NCBI RefSeq assembly: GCF_964355755.1
Contig: NC_092671.1
Location: 14,116,501-14,180,500 of the forward strand
From: Antedon mediterranea
Taxonomy: Eukaryota; Echinodermata; Crinoidea; Comatulida; Antedonidae
Reading direction: 5' to 3'
DNA: 64,000 nt
Under the pieces are notes generated by a model. It saw nothing but the letters and a program-made list of their open reading frames with translations, made no database searches and had not been told where the DNA came from. Numbering within the stretch: position 1 is the first letter of the stretch; each line of letters begins with the position of its first letter. The position numbers were made by a program, and so were the translations under genes. Below are positions 32,311-44,400 of the stretch, in pieces.

Positions 32311-34300
32311 ATTGAGTGCAATAATTTAAAATAAAAAAATAATACTTAACACTATTGGTGCTACTGTACACATCATAATGTTCTTCCTGATCTTGTCTAC
32401 TACATGGGTCATTGACATGTCTTTAAATTAGAACGGTAAATAATATTGATTCTTTGTAATAAAAATACTATATCACAATAGCTAGCAGGAAACAATTGAA
32501 TCCTTCCGGTGAGGAATACCTTATTACAGTTAGTAGTTACCTCCGACAAGTGCTTTCTACTCCTACAGTATAGTATAGTTTCTATACGTGGTTCATGATC
32601 CGGGATATAATGGGAAATGTGGGACTCTCTCTAATACATTTATTGTGCAATTGAGCTACTGTACTGTATGTACCATTACTTTCTAATTCTGTACTGTACA
32701 GAAGGTAGAAGTAGCCCATTTCCATTAAAATTAAGTTTTGTTTAACTATTACAGTCTGTATCATCAGCCAATCAATAAGTATGTAGTTAATCAGCCTATG
32801 GCTAAAGCCTTGTTCACACAACATTAAACAAGGTTAACTTTACCAAGGCCATTCCTGTTTGACTATTTATCTGCCTTGAATAACTTGGCGCAGTTTTACT
32901 GTAGTTTTCCCATGGCTTATGATTGAATTGTATGTTTTTGTTTCATTTATCGTCATATATTGAAGAAATTCGGAGTAGACCCTATTTGCGGACTCACAGT
33001 CAGCTACAATGCAGCACCTATCTTGAACAAACAACAGGGGCTGGGATGGAACAATACCAGGGTATTGCAACTCCCTACTGGGCAGGCGAGGCAGTGGTCA
33101 GTAATATTGGACATTGGTCTTGGTAAATTTAAACCTTGAAGTTTAGACTTTCCAGTTCAATCTAGCTGGCCGCTGTTTTTTTGCATGATAATTTAATTAC
33201 AGTAAACTGTACAGAGATTCCAATCAATCTATTTGTAATAATTTTTTAATTGTTTGGGTCTCACTAAAATAAAATTTAGGATAGGGAGTTGGGATGTTTG
33301 GAAACATTGTTAATGTTAGTGTTTTTAAGGGCAGTATTCATGGGTGGTACCAGTTATTGTAAGGTAACTTAAGGGCCTAAACATTTTAAAATAACTTAAA
33401 CAGGTAATGTCCTTTTCTCTTGCATTGTAATTTTAGAAATGTTGCTGTTCGCCCAAGAAACTTCTAGTAAAATATTTGTATGTATGGTGGGCTGTACAAT
33501 GTTATACTGATGCTGTTCAGGTTTCTTCATCCAGTCTTACGTCACACATAAAGGCCTAATTAACTAGATAGCAGGCACTTTACATAATCATAATTAATCA
33601 TCACGTTATCAATAAGTACAGTATGGATGTTTTTCATAACCTATGACCCATGAATTCATTACAATAATCAGTTGACTAAATCATGGAGGAACAGTTTGCC
33701 CATGGGTGAGTCTGTCAATATTACTCAAACAGCTTGAAGACTACATTGTGTAACTGTATAAACACAGACTCAGCAAAATAACCTTTTAAGTCTATACTAT
33801 TTATAAAATAGGTACAGCAGGTCTAAACCATGACCATGTACCATGACCACTATTTTGTTATGTTTGTGAGTTCTAATTCAAGAACCACTTGTCCTAACCA
33901 TGGAGGAAAAAATAAACCCTCCTGCATAATAATTTTTCAGCAGGAACATTTTTATACAAAGGTTGGGCAGAATTAGAACTATAGTACTGTATGGTCTTTG
34001 TATACAATTTGTTATACAGAATTTAAATATACAGTACTGAATTTCACTTTCAATATACTGATACTATAGTTGATTCTGTACTTCAAAGAAAGTGAAAACA
34101 TTATAGAAGCTACTGTATTACTTTTTGTTTGTAGTTTTGCTTTAAAGTTTGTAGTTAATTACAGAAGGCTTATAGAAGCTTACTGTATAAATTAATAAGC
34201 TTCTAAAAGTAGTATTCTAATAAAATGTAATATTAATATTAAATTTAGATATTACAATACTACTTTTAAGAAACTTTTATTAAAACACCACATTTTTCAA
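32311..34300. other. No gene seen
   Basis: AT-rich, with many TACTGTA/TACAGTA words. Short open frames at 32582-32824 (minus) and 32923-33126 (plus) lack domain patterns or splice support. Confidence 0.4.
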
Positions 34301-34302
34301 TA

Positions 34303-34722
34303 CAAAGAGGTTCTACAGTATTAAGTGCATATCAATAATACAGTTACAAGTCTGTCCCATCTATAACCTGCAACCATACCATCTCAACAGGGTCAATGTT
34401 CACTCCTCTACCACGAGGCCTACTAGTACTTCATAAACTTTGTGTAGGTAGTGAAGCCATCATTGCAGTAGAATTTCGATTTCAAGGACTTCAAAAGTAC
34501 TTCCATTTTATTAAACAATCATTAGCAAGCAAACAACACCCAACAATTGAAAAACCCCAAGTTAAAATTCCTAAAATTGTTTTAGAATTAAAGATAAAAG
34601 ACTTTACATGACATGATGTTACCACAGTATTAACATATGATGGGGCGTGTGGTAATCATAACCTTATCTTGTGATGATGATTGATAGAATGGCTTCCTTT
34701 AAGGGAAATACCAGAGTTGTAA
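34303..34722 (+). repeat. Duplicated segment, copy 1 of A
   Basis: From GGTTCTACAGTATTAAGTGC through ATAACCTTATCTTGTGATG to AAATACCAGAGTTG, this matches 35735-36141 at high identity with small indels. The frame at 34396-34611 is disrupted in the second copy and is not a gene. Confidence 0.85.
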
Positions 34723-35606
34723 TTTACAAAGGTATCTCCATTACTTTACTGTAGCTTGTAGACAGGGGATTGTTAAAAAGGTTGGTTTCTGCTGCATACA
34801 GTAGGGCCGTATATCGTTTATTTCAAAATAGATTTAAAATATAGTTTTTATACAGACTGCATTTCTGCTCAATTTTTGTGTTTAAATCAGTGGGTGGTCG
34901 TCGATGAACTGTTTTCAATCTCCTGTAAATATAAAATTATTTCAGAACGCGATAAAAAAAATACGGGTAAGAATGCTTTATGTGGAGGATAAAATATATT
35001 TTAGAAAAGTAATATGTACAACAGTACTATTTTTATAGGTATAGTTAAAAAAAATTAAAATTGGTTTGAGGGTTAGCTGTATTTTGGGTAATTTTAATTT
35101 TATGGGCTATTACAGTTTAGCACTAAAACATATGTAGTAGTTTGCCTTTATTTAAATGCAATGTGGAATGTTACATAGAACTGAAGGTCTTATCTGATGA
35201 TTTATGTGCATTCTACCAAATTGTTAGCTTCATAATAAAATCCAAGGACTGTCAGAAAAAACTTTAGAAGAACTTTAGATCCAATCCAAGGTAAATTAAA
35301 AGTGTGTTGTTAACACAATTAATAAAAATACATGCTTGCTTTCTGCAGGCTAGAGTTTTGTAACCTTCTACCTGCATTCAAACTACCAAAAATAAATAAT
35401 TTAAATCTTCAGCAAAGAGCAGACAAATCCAGCCTAATTTTTTTAATATCTAGCATTAATGCATAAACGTTTTAGTTTATAGAAACACACCAATAATTCA
35501 ATAATGGTACTTCCTATGTTATTTTATGACCTCCAATAAAAATGCAAAACAATGGTTGCACATCATAAAACAACATTGATCCAGACAATGATAGAGGCCG
35601 GGTAAT
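34723..35606 (+). other. Sequence interrupting the first duplication copy
   Basis: About 0.9 kb present between the A and B parts of the first copy but absent from the second (A-B junction near 36141-36155). It contains GGTTTCTGCTGCATACAGT and GCATTTCTGCTC, resembling parts of the 19190 element family, but clear termini were not found. Confidence 0.45.
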
Positions 35607-36282
35607 AAACAATGCATATAATAATCAAGTTAAAGAAAAATTGTCATTGTTTTTTTTCTCATGATATTACACCTTATTAATTATACAGTAGCTACTATAG
35701 TACTAATGTACTGCTGTAATTAATAAGCTATTAAAGTTCTACAGTATTAAGTGCATATCAATAATACAGTTACAAGTCTGTCCCATCTATAACCTGTAAC
35801 CATACCATCTTAACAGGGTCAATGTTCACTCCTCTCCTACCAGTACTTCACAAACTTTGTGTACAGTAGGTAGTGAAGCCATCATTGCAGTAGAATTTCG
35901 ATTTCAAGGACTTAAAAAATTACTTCCATTTTATTAAACCATCATTAGCAAGCAAACAACACCCAACAATTGAAAAACCCCAAGGTAAAATTCCTAAAAT
36001 TGTTTTAGAATTTAAAGAGAAAAGACTTTACATACATGATGTTACTACAGTATTAACATATGATGGGGCGTGTGGTAATCATAACCTTATCTTGTGATGA
36101 TAATTGATAGAATGGCTTCCTTTAAGGGAAATACCAGAGTTGCTTTGTATTGTAATAAACAAAGCATAAATCAAGTTAAAGAAAAATCTTCATTGTTTTT
36201 TTCTTATGATATCACACCTTATTATACAGTAGCTACTATAGTACTATGTACTGCTGTAATTAATAAGCTACAGTATATACAG
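35607..36282 (+). repeat. Duplicated segments B, A', B'
   Basis: B (35607-35734) has AATCAAGTTAAAGAAAAAT and CTACTATAGTACTAATGTAC; A' follows at 35735-36141; B' (36155-36282) repeats B. The order A-[insert]-B-A'-B' implies one tandem duplication of an A-B unit of about 540 bp, later interrupted in copy 1. Confidence 0.8.
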
Positions 36283-37372
36283 CAGCTCTGACAAAAGCAT
36301 GGTTAAATCACAAAATATCACATTTGTGTCCTACAGTATAATGCAGTAAAATGAGTAAAATCCAATCCAACGCCCTTCTAACATTAGACCCACAACACAT
36401 TACATCTTAATATACCCTTATACTGTTCTGTACAGTCACATTGCCTAGCAAAACTTCAGAGATTACTACACAGAAACATCAACACCTGTGTTTCGCACAG
36501 CACTGTGTCCGCGTCAGTGTGTGCTCTGGTGTGTTGATGATTTGTGCCAGGAGATATGAACGTGGTAATATAATACTCCACAGTTTTATGTAGAAAGCAT
36601 GGGTAAAATCTCATCCTACAAATTATTGGGTTATACCGATTATTCACGGCTGTACTAAATATTTCAAGACCATGAAAAACCTGAATAAGTGATAGAACCT
36701 TGTTTGGGTCATTGCATTGTGAATAATATCAGTAAATCCCATACTAAATCCAATGCTTATTACAGTAATGGGCCTTGCAACATCAGGAAGATATCAGGTT
36801 CATTCCATAAGTTTTCCACCTCATAAAAAATGCCAGAAGTTCAAATTACTATTCTATAGGAAATTTTTTACCTGCAACACCCATTGTCCCTTTCAGAATA
36901 CAGTACTATATAGACTAATACTATAACCAGGAAAGTAAACAAACTACATTATAATATATATTTGATTGGCATTTGGTTTAACACACTAAATAAATAGTTA
37001 ATAGTGTTTGTTACCTGAATCATAAACTACAAAGATTATTGTTCTATTGAATCTCTATTCTGATTTAAAGACACAGAACGTGTGAAATATTATTATCTCT
37101 ATTAGTATCAGAGGTATACTTAGTAATAATTGAATTAACAGAGCTGAAAAGGAGGTCGTCATATTCAGAAAACAGATTATTATTAACCTTGTGGACACTT
37201 TCTCTAATTAAAATTATGATTGATTTGTTCCTTTTATGACAGTAATTCAGTATAGTACATAAGAAACTAGACCAGCGTCCCGCAAAATGTTTAAATTGCA
37301 ACCAATCACATTTTGTTTGAGACCAATTGGTTATGGAAAGGGTCTACAACACAGTATAATAATAATGTCTTG
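36283..37372. other. No gene seen
   Basis: AT-rich sequence without recognisable coding or repeat structure, leading into the minisatellite. Confidence 0.4.
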
Positions 37373-38262
37373 GACTGGCTATGTACTGTATGGAACTGGC
37401 TATGTACTGTATGGGACATGCTATGTACTGTCTGGGACTCGTACTGTCTGGGACTGCTTACTGTATGGACTGGATATGTACTGTATGGGACTGGCTGTAT
37501 ACTGTCTGGGACTGGCTGTATACTGTCTAGGACTGGCTGTATACTGTCTGGGACTGGCTGTATACTGTCTGGGACTGGCTGTATACTGTCTGGGACTGGC
37601 TGTATACTGTCTAGGACTGGCTGTATACTGTCTAGGACTGGCTGTATACTGTCTGGGACTGGCTGTATACTGTCTAGGACTGGCTGTATACTGTCTGGGA
37701 CTGGCTGTATACTGTCTGGGACTGGCTGTATACTGTCTGGGACTGGCTGTATACTGTCTGGGACTGGCTGTATACTGTCTAGGACTGGCTGTATACTGTC
37801 TGGGACTGGCTGTATACTGTCTGGGACTGGCTGTATACTGTCTGGGACTGGCTGTATACTGTCTAGGACTGGCTGTATACTGTCTAGGACTGGCTGTATA
37901 CTGTCTGGGACTGGCTGTATACTGTCTGGGACTGGCTGTATACTGTCTAGGACTGGCTGTATACTGTCTAGGACTGGCTGTATACTGTCTGGGACTGGCT
38001 GTATACTGTCTGGGACTGGCTGTATACTGTCTAGGACTGGCTGTATACTGTCTGGGACTGGCTGTATACTGTCTGGGACTGGCTGTATACTGTCTAGGAC
38101 TGGCTGTATACTGTCTGGGACTGGCTGTATACTGTCTGGGACTGGCTGTATACTGTCTAGGACTGGCTGTATACTGTCTGGGACTGGCTGTATACTGTCT
38201 GGGACTGGCTGTATACTGTCTGGGACTGGCTGTATACTGTCTGGAACTGGTTATGTACTGTG
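37373..38262 (+). repeat. 21-bp minisatellite, about 36 regular units plus diverged 5' units
   Basis: The unit is GGACTGGCTGTATACTGTCT plus one base (21 bp). Units differ mainly at one site (CTGGGAC versus CTAGGAC). The first units (37373-37500) are diverged (GGCTATGTACTGTATGGA). Because 21 is a multiple of three and the unit lacks stops in two forward frames, reading frames of 326 and 338 codons span it; these are not genes. Confidence 0.97.
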
Positions 38263-39404
38263 TCTGAGACTGTATGTGTACTATATGGATAGGCTATGGT
38301 TTGGCAAGGAAGAAAAAACCCTGAACTAATGAAATTTTGTAAAAAGCTCATTTAACAAAAAAAAAACATTGATTCCAATTTAATTCACTTAGGTGCAGCA
38401 AGAAATCAAAAGATAAAGGTGACACAGGGTTACCTGTAAATCAGTTTACTGATCCATGAAGATTAGAAAAACGATTCCTGGCTAAGTGCAAATCCTATTG
38501 ATTGTGACCTAAAGTAGGTGAAATAGACTATCTATAATGACCTGAAAAGTTCAGGGAGTTGAAACTGTTGGAGGAAATAAAAGTGACACTTTTATACTGT
38601 ATACAAGGTATAAACAAATTCATTATTATAAACAATGTTATGGCCCAATGAAAAGTGAGATGACACTCTTTGCAGTTCAGCAGGAAATCAAGTGAACTTA
38701 ACTACTGCCGCAATGATTAAATCAAAACCGAAGTATTGTTTTAAAATGCTTCATGAAGTTACGCTGAACGGTAAATTTACTTACAAATGTTGGACATGTC
38801 GTTTATTGAATATGTTCATGGAATGTTCTACATTAACTGATGAGAACTAAATGAAGTCTTTATATTTCAGAATGTAGCGTTCTTTTGTGTGCAAATACTG
38901 TAGAAGCAATAGAGTATGCTTATTTCACGTACAAAATAGCCTTGGGTTGTGCAAAGAACAAGTTAATACAAAATCCTAGGATCAGTTTAAAAAATATGAA
39001 ATCTTAATGTGTACATTATCGTTTCCTATATTAGATGTCTAATAACTTATTTATTCAGTATACCACTACCAGAATTTCAACCTGGTTTATAGATTTTAGT
39101 GAGAAATTATTGTTTTTTAGGATTAATAATAATTAAAGATATGCACTGTAAAGAAACAAGGCTACCTGGCATAGTATTAGTATATTTTTTCATTCATTTA
39201 TTTATATAAACTCAACAGGCATAGAACGGCTTCGGCTGAATGGACCACTCTCATAAAACATTGTTGAAATAAAAAATAAATATAAATAAAATTCTAAACT
39301 GCCTGGTGATAAAGAATAAATAAAGAATTTTGTTCTAAACTGTTGAAAATTATTATAAATTATCATTTCTTTTTATTTAATAATTGTTCAAACTATTATT
39401 TTCA
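38263..39404. other. No gene seen; retroelement-like tail near 39190-39300
   Basis: AT-rich. The stretch GGCATAGAACGGCTTCGGCT, then GAATGGACCACTCTC, followed by AAATAAA-type runs near 39265-39325, resembles a retroelement 3' end. No reading frame supports it. Confidence 0.35.
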
Positions 39405-39650
39405 GTCTATTGACCTCCACTCGCCTTATCACAGTACCCGCCACCTACCACCGGAATGCCCTACCACCAGCTTGGTCCTGTTCTTCTGGTGGTCAGCAGC
39501 CAGGCAGGACGGAGTTGTACCACCCTTCGTCCATCCAGCCTAGAAAAAGAATACAAAATGAAAGGGGGAAAAAGTATGATTAACTGGCTTACCCTCTTTA
39601 GATTCTGTTGTCCTAAACCATATAAAAAGGAAAATCGTGTATCTCCATAA
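39405..39650 (+). other. GC-rich, coding-like island, unassigned
   Basis: Preceded by an acceptor-like tract (ACTATTATTTTCAG). One frame reads LALSQYPPPTTGMPYHQLG, then PVLLVVSSQAGRSCTT, and stays open to a TAA at 39648. The Pro-rich start and higher GC differ from the flanks. It could be an unplaced exon, a processed pseudogene or a transposon fragment; no partner exon or family was recognised. Confidence 0.3.
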
Positions 39651-41351
39651 CGTGTAAGCCATTATCTTTTATTTTTATTGCAATTCAACATACGTCTGCT
39701 TAAAAAAAGAACTCAACACAATATCAAGACACACCACCACTGCGCTCAAATACAACGAAACTTCTTCTAAACGTGTTTCACAACAACCCACACACTTGAC
39801 ATCAAAGGTGAACGCCCTTTGAGTATCATCACGATGGTGGCGTAAACATGATTTAAAGCGTCACCAGCCATCATTGGCAAGATATTTGTTAAAAGAAAAT
39901 AAGTAAAAACGATTCTTTTTTCTCAAACATTATTGTAATTGACTCCACTAAAACAGCAATTAAAAAAAACCCGAAAAAATAATTGAGCGAAAAGGCGTAA
40001 ATTATTTACACAAGTCGTCACGTAACCACACACCGAACATGTACCACCTGTACTACTTTGACTGTTGGTGGCGCTGTGGTTATATACAAAATAAACTTTA
40101 TTGATTGCCGTATTTACATGCGAGAGAAATTTTAGAAATATATACAAAAAATAGACTATAATTACGGATGTTCCCTAACTGTATAGTTATTTTTATCAGT
40201 AATGATGGTAAATAGATAATTTAGTTGATCGGTTGATTAGACATCTTTTAGATTGAATGTAGCTAAGTTATTGTGACTGCATGTTTTCTTAGGCCCCCTG
40301 TGTAGCAGATTTTGCTAGTTTTCTATCAAAATTGTCGCCAGTTGAAACTAATTTCAGCCCTTTCAGAATTTCAAAACAGGCAATGTCATGTGCCTAGGCT
40401 AGTAGTAGAATAGATGGACTACATAGCAACGGCAAGTTAACACGATTATTAAATCAGCAACAAAACAAATTATTTTGTTGCTCCATCATGATTAAATGAA
40501 TAAATATGGAATTTAAATTTTTACCTACCATTTTTTAGTAATAGTAGGCCTCTAGCTAGCCGTAGTAGTAGTAGGTCTAGCTAGCCGTAGTAGGTAGGTC
40601 TGTGTGTATGTGTAGGCCTAGAGGCTATTATAAGTATTTTATAGATAAGCATATTAAGGTAGGCGAAAAAAAATTGATGGGTCGGGAAGTTGTTTCTGAT
40701 ATTGAAACCTTTTATCAATTATGCTCCGATTTATATTTGAAATATTCTCCAGTTTTGTAGAAACTACAACACTGATTACATAATAGTAATACATTTTACA
40801 TCTACAGTTTTTCCCTATGTTGACGCGTGGTGAGTCGATCCGTAGCTTACACATAATTGGGAATCGAGGACGGGGCAATGGACGCTTTTGACGCATAGTG
40901 TGTTGTTAATATACAAGTGGAGAATCAGGGAGACATGGATTTAATAATCTATTAACTGGTTCTACGACGCTATTTTTCTGTAGTTTGCAAAGGAGTGTGT
41001 AACTTGACATAAAAACTGCGAACTCTTAATGATTACCAGAGAATGTTTTTTATGATTGTTAAACAATGAAATTGTGTGATGAACAAGAAAATTGTTTATA
41101 TGAAAATACTTTCTAGAAGCAATATAAAAGTCACAATAGTAGGCCTACAATTTGTTTGCATTTGAAAACATACAACATTGTAGGCTAGTTATATTTGCTT
41201 TTAAATTTTAGCATATTAAAAAGTCCATTAAAATAAAATGCTGTTGTGTTTTTTTTTTAAATATTGATGTTTGTCAATACAGTTTGTGTTGTGTTTTAAA
41301 TGGTACATTTTTTTGAATTCAAGAATTTATGAGGTTATAATTTTGTTACAG
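39651..41351. other. Upstream region of TMEM237, first exon not identified
   Basis: TMEM237 must have a start exon ending at a codon boundary (the first recognised exon reads in frame from its first base), but none was convincing. A slightly CpG-richer stretch at 40820-40900 could be promoter-proximal. TAGTAGTAGG/CTAGCTAGCC simple repeats occur at 40540-40625. Confidence 0.35.
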
Positions 41352-41406
41352 GATACGCCAAGTAAACGAAGAAGTTTACCTCCACTTGGTACCAATATTG
41401 AAAATG
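41352..41406 (+). CDS. TMEM237: TMEM237 exon (N-terminal, basic)
   Basis: Acceptor tttgttacag, donor AAATG|gtaaat. Encodes DTPSKRRSLPPLGTNIEN. Read in frame 0 from its first base; exits at phase 1, matching the next exon. Confidence 0.75.
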
Positions 41407-44400
41407 GTAAATTAAAAATTTTATATTTAAACCAAACCTATTAAATTATACATGGTAATAAAAACTAGACTAGTGTGATATATTGGTGTGTATATAACTT
41501 AAATAACATGACGGTTTGTACCTACTTTTAAAGCTGTGTGCACCATAATATAAATATAAAAGCGAGAAAGCAAATATTTGAAAATATCTGTATATAATCT
41601 ACAGTATTGATTAGGTTTACTTCATGATCATTTGTACCATAGAGAAGTAAAGTAGAGTATCATTTAATGTATTAACATACATTTAATATTTGATTATACG
41701 TGTAACCACCCAAAAACAATCATAAACGCCTCCCTTTATTAAATGCCAAATAAATATAAATATATATAAAATTATGTTGTATAGTAAAAAATATAATTCT
41801 GTGCCATGCTCCTGTACTTCTCAATATGTTTGTTTCTTAGAATAATAATGTATGATCTATTGTCTTTCTATGAATGCATTATCTAATGTAAAGCTTATTC
41901 ATTGGTTCATAAGTTCATACGTCTATCTTTTTATTAAAGACAGTATTTATTTATTAAAATTATAATTAATATTTCAAAAATAAAATAAGAATAAAATAAT
42001 ACAAATACATACTACTCTAATTACACATTTAAGGCAAAATTATTTTGGTTCATTTTTTACCTGATGTCGGTCTAAATACACCCTGTCTTTTTTCCTCTAA
42101 AATGTTAGCAGATATGAGTATAAATTAATCATAGGGTCATAATAAAAATAGTATAAAAAAATATTATTTTAATTGATGTTGTGTTTTTATTTTTGCTTAT
42201 TTCTTTTTCATAGATGTTCCATCCCCTAGTAGAAAGCGAGTGAAATCTAAAAAAAAACTTGAAGGTAAAAATATTAAAATTCTATTTTATTGGTAATATC
42301 TTTCAAATGTCTAGACTTTAGACTTGAAAAATCTATATTGAAGGTAAAGATATGAATATATGAATTGTTTTTAGTGGATGCAAGTGATTCACAGCAGTCA
42401 GGCATTAATAAAAATGCAACAACTGTCTCTGAAGAACAAGGTAATCCTAGTACAGATGTCACTGATGGTAGAAAACGAACACGTAGGAAAAAACGACCAA
42501 CTTCAGGATTCGATCCAGACAGTGGGGAAGGTGAGAACATGGACGATGATGTACCTATAAACACATCCAGAACATCTAATGGAGCTCCAAGGCGCAAAAG
42601 AGGTAAATTTAAATTGTTTTTTAACATAGTAGGTATATTCAGATTGTTTTTTCTCCTGATAATAATACGTGGTCCAGGACTCTGAGCAATATAAAAGGAC
42701 ACTTAGCACACATGCAATGTAGATGTGGGTCTTCAATTTGATAGTAAGGTTATGGTTGTTCCATACACGAGCGTGAAGTCTTCCAAAAGTGGTTGCTGCT
42801 TTTCCAATACGTGCAAATAAATGAACCCAACAGAACTCATCCGTAGCAGAGAAGTACTTTCTTAGTTAAATAATGTTTTGGGCCTGAGGTTATCATTGTC
42901 CTGATATATATTTTCAGATTGTGCAACAACATACCCATTTATAATAATTGCCACACTGAAACCTATGTAAATAGATGCTAGATTTCTTACAGTAATTTAA
43001 GCATTTATATTGTAGTTGAAATGTTCAATGAAGTATTAGTAGTAAAAGTATTATGACAGTGTTAAATGGACGTACATGAATGCTCATCTATTAAACTAAT
43101 GTCTTCCCCACTTCCAATTGCTTTAAAAAAGCATCATAGGTAATCTAAATTGTATTGAACTTCTTCTAAGGATCAATTATTCAAAATCTCAGCAAATTCA
43201 TTTAATATTACATATATTTCTGTTTCTACTGGCAAGAAATAACCATAACCACTTGTGTTATAAACGTAGTATAGAAAATAAAATGTGGAATAATAATAGA
43301 AATGATAATTTACCCTTATACTTAATCCCACCAAATATTTTAGAGTGCTTGAATCCACAGCGTTGCATTCATACGTTAAAACCACCGACAGAGTTGAGCA
43401 TTCATTTCATTTCATTTCATTTATTTCGTCTCACTTATAACAAAAAATAACAAACAATAGAGAGAGGCAGAATTGTTATGTAGTAAACAGAAATTCTCCC
43501 AGCAGATATTTAAATACCCGAGTTCTTTACATTAAAAACAGTAAAATTAAGAAATGATTACAATGTATTTAAAGAATGAATAGATAGTAATTTTTTTTAA
43601 TCTAATGTTTTATAAACACATAATTATGATTAATAGAATTATTACTTTTGTGATATTTTTATTTTATTTTTTTTAAATCTTAATTAACTTCAGAAAGCGC
43701 AGCTCGTATTCAACGTATTCAGAGGTCGGTAAGCGATGATGGTTTAGCTGAAATTCCAAAAAGTTCTACAAAGAAAAAACGTCGCCCACGATCAAAGCTT
43801 ATTGGTGAGATACATGTTATTTGAAGTCATATTTTTTACTCTACATTGTTGTAGATGTAGTGTGATGAACTCAATAAAAAGAAACATAGAAATGTTAATA
43901 ATCAATTATTTTTTTATATAGAAAGCGAGGATGATGCTATTACTCCTACAGGAAAACCACCGGCTGGTCGTGGAGGAAAAACAAAACGGAAAAAAACGCC
44001 AAAGTATGTTGATAATTAATTAAGAAGCATTTATATCATGATATATATGCCAAGTTACATAGTTTTTAGCATGGAGCTATGAATTATAGCTCCATGTTTT
44101 GAGTATGGTACTAACCATTTGTTTTCATGCATGCCACTCGACTATGCTATTGAGTCTAACAGTCATTCCTGGCATAATAATATGTTTCTGACCATGTCCG
44201 GAATGGTCATTCATTCATACTCAACAGCTGTGTAGTTGCTTGACAGGCTGTAATAGACGATAGATTGTTAATATCAACCATATGAAGTATTTCTTTCTTG
44301 AAATTGTCTTTTAAATTTATCAACAATATAATTAAACTGTCTAAATTTAAGAATTTGAGAAATGAGAAATATTGTAATTAATTTGTATTTAACCTCTTTT

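Noticed and set aside
37287-38329. Overlapping 326- and 338-codon reading frames
   Set aside because: They are produced by the 21-bp minisatellite, whose unit length is a multiple of three; no start context, domain or splice support.
40654-40896. Possible first exon of TMEM237 or an upstream gene
   Set aside because: The frame is on the minus strand and lacks splice support; nearby plus-strand ATGs hit stops within a few codons.
42274-42702. 142-codon minus-strand frame
   Set aside because: Antisense shadow of the TMEM237 exon at 42375-42602.
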